Source of the DNA: Aulostomus chinensis | Lineage: Eukaryota; Chordata; Actinopteri; Syngnathiformes; Aulostomidae | Assembly: GCA_037954235.1 (NCBI GenBank) | Contig: JBBMOA010000004.1 | Coordinates: 11,985,601 to 12,049,600, forward strand | Direction of reading: 5' to 3' | Length of the DNA stretch: 64,000 nucleotides | Shown here: piece by piece, positions 62,014 to 64,000 of the stretch | Position numbering within the stretch: position 1 is the stretch's first letter | Layout: each line of letters opens with the position of its first letter | Program-made: the position numbers and the translations under genes | Notes under the pieces: model-generated | Databases searched by the model: none | Told to the model about the DNA's origin: nothing | The model's input: the letters and a program-made list of their open reading frames with translations, nothing else

Positions 62014-64000
62014 TGATTGCAAAATATGAGGGTTAATAATTTAAAACCCTGCAGGGTTTCAAGCTTAACGTCTAAACCCTCCCAAGACTCTTAGAGTGAG
62101 TTTTGGCCTCCTGTTATTACAGTAAATTAGTTTGAGAGCCCCTGTGAGCCTGGAACTGATTGGATTAACTTATTGTAATTGTCTAAGTTACGTGTGTTAT
62201 GGGGCATGTTGGTGGCCGCCATCAGCTTGCCAGACTGGGACCTGCCTGCGGTGCTGAAGAGGCACGGAGCATAAAATGAACGTGAATTTTATCTTCTTGA
62301 CACTTTGAGTCCACCTTTACGGGGGTTTGTGCTGTCCTAGCTATTATTTCTGTGCATGAAGACAGCTACTTGCCATTTTATTTGTGATACTACGATACCT
62401 TTTGCAATGACACACCAACCCGCCATTAAATCTTCCCTTCATGCAGATTACAACATCCAGTTTTGTTTTTTGTTTTTTTTACTGGATCCATTTAAGAGAT
62501 GCTTACTTCTTTAAAACGGTGAGTTTGGAGGCTGTTGAATCGAAAAATTATCTCAACCCTAATTCAGATAATGAGTTTGAGAAAATGAGTCAGTTTAACC
62601 CAGAACAGTTCAAAAGCCCGGTAAATCTCTCTGTGGGAGACAATTACTACCCAGATTGGTTATCATGAGTTATTTAGTGTTATAAAAATGATGGTCTATC
62701 ATTATACTAGCCATTTCTTTTTATCAATAAAGACCCCCCCTCCCAAAAAAACCAAAAAATTACACATAACACAGCATTGAGAGTCATTTAGGTGTCAGGC
62801 AACCAGCTCAGTCACACCACTTAGGATTAGTTCCTCCTTCCGCATGACACAGAATTTCAAGGAAACTCCATTCTGCGTTCTTTTGCAGAGAACTTCATGT
62901 GACACACCACCCTGTCAGAGCGGATCAGGCACCCCCCCCCGCCCCGCCCCCACCACCACACACAATTTCACCGCCTGTCTTAAATCTGAGTGAGCTGTAG
63001 AAATCTCCTCCTATGTAAACCCCTCTGTCACGGCTCCTCGTCAGTAACCCAGCTCAGCGACTTCATCCATTTATAGCTGCTCCATCAACACCAACCTAGA
63101 GACTCCAATTTGGTTGAAATGTTCATGTGCAGAAACACGGTGCTAGAGAGACTTTTGAAGCCTTCTTCTCTACACTTTCACGATGTTCACAAAAAGTGAA
63201 TGAACACAACGATGTGCTCATCGTTGAGCAGCAATGGCTCTGTTTGTGCCTTTCCAAACATCCTCTTTGCGATCTTAAACTCCTCCTTAGCGCTCATCTG
63301 CTACGCATTGCCAAGCATTTACGTGTCCAAACGGTTCGACTGCCGCAGCGCGAACTTCAGGGTTCCGTCGAATTCGTGGGGCAGCTGAGTGCTGGTTCCG
63401 GAGCAACATAAATGTCATTTCCTCATCCAGCACCCTCATTGTTTAACGAGCAAATGGACTTTTTCTGCCCGTTAAGTCCTTTTTATGTCACCACGGTCTT
63501 TGACTGCTTGCTAAAAGGGAAAATGTTGCTGTTTTTTTTTAAACTAAATTAGTATTAATTGCACTAGACCAGCCAGTTCTAAAGGTTTATTACATAACTT
63601 TTGTTGTATTTTGCCACTGCATTAACGAGACTTCTTGCACCCCAACTCTGGCGTGCGGTCAATGGAGGAAACTCTCCAGGGGACTTCAACATTGATGAAG
63701 AAGTACTAATATATTTCTAGATACTTCGCTCAATAGGACTAGCAACAAAAGAGGGGCCACTGATCTGTTACATCAGTGTTACACCACACTAATGACAACC
63801 TCTCTGCACCTCGTACTGGCCTCTTCATCCATGTTATTCGTTGTTTGATTGATCTGAACGCATCCGACACGTCCTAAGGGCACTCGCACTGCGTGTTCTC
63901 AGAGTTGGGACCCTTCATTTTGACGCCTCTGTTGGATCTCAGCTCTAATTAGAAGGCAAGAGAGAGTTTAAAAAAACAAACACTGGCATTAAAAGAAGTG

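Larger units (their letters stand above)
45956..64000 (-). other. Sequence upstream of first coding exon (presumed 5' intron of syt1)
   Basis: Eighteen kilobases with no recognised coding exon. The acceptor at 45956 shows that the transcript continues upstream into a non-coding leader exon, which may lie here or beyond the window; such exons cannot be identified by eye. Contents are duplicated GC boxes at 46443-46474, CA/GT arrays, degenerate minisatellite tracts at about 48.96-49.48 and 51.2-51.4 kb, a foldback hairpin at 53.7-53.9 kb, a SINE at 57.2 kb, a hAT-like MITE at 60.06 kb and a SINE at 61.6 kb. Confidence 0.7.

Noticed and set aside
63127..63411. Overlapping plus-strand frames near the right edge, one with a hydrophobic stretch
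   Set aside because: A single hydrophobic segment is not enough to call a receptor fragment; both frames are short and no family is recognisable.
1..64000. Prokaryotic features (operons, CRISPR arrays, phage, defence islands)
   Set aside because: The split gene with GT-AG introns, SINEs and microsatellites is clearly vertebrate; regular arrays here are minisatellites without spacers.

Overview
The window is vertebrate genomic DNA, most likely from a percomorph-type teleost fish. It holds one recognisable protein-coding gene, a synaptotagmin-1 (syt1) orthologue or teleost co-orthologue, on the minus strand. Eight coding exons joined by consensus GT-AG splice sites in compatible phases run from the start codon at 45944 down to the stop codon at 6031. 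They encode a complete 421-residue protein: a short lumenal N-terminus, one membrane segment, a linker, and tandem C2A and C2B domains. All ten canonical acidic calcium ligands are present. The fish assignment rests on moderate intron sizes and on tRNA-type SINEs, an RTE-type tail, and dense CA/TA/poly-G tracts typical of teleost introns.

Layout, left to right. 1-6030: 3' UTR and 3' flank of syt1, with two Pumilio-type motifs soon after the stop and several candidate polyadenylation signals. 6031-10066: exons 8 and 7 (C2B). 10067-17319: intron 6, with a 39-bp minisatellite and a SINE. 17320-22987: exons 6, 5 and 4 (start of C2B, then C2A). 22988-32860: intron 3, with a 20-bp minisatellite, a decayed LINE fragment, an RTE-type tail and a second type of SINE. 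32861-36276: exons 3 and 2 (linker, membrane anchor). 36277-45772: intron 1, with the longest GT repeat. 45773-45955: first coding exon, which carries only 11 bases of 5' UTR after a splice acceptor, so the transcript begins in one or more upstream non-coding exons. 45956-64000: sequence upstream of the first coding exon, presumably 5' intron, with no coding gene found. It holds a hAT-like MITE with a perfect 8-bp target duplication (60056-60422), a SINE with a perfect 12-bp target duplication (61625-62025), a foldback hairpin near 53.8 kb and degenerate minisatellite tracts.

The gene product is the calcium sensor of synaptic vesicle fusion. The most notable departure is a tryptophan where the fifth juxtamembrane palmitoylation-type cysteine of mammalian Syt1 lies. 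No novel multi-gene system was found; the rest of the interest is in repeat biology and possible regulatory sequence. All assignments come from reading the sequence and from family knowledge; no database search was run.
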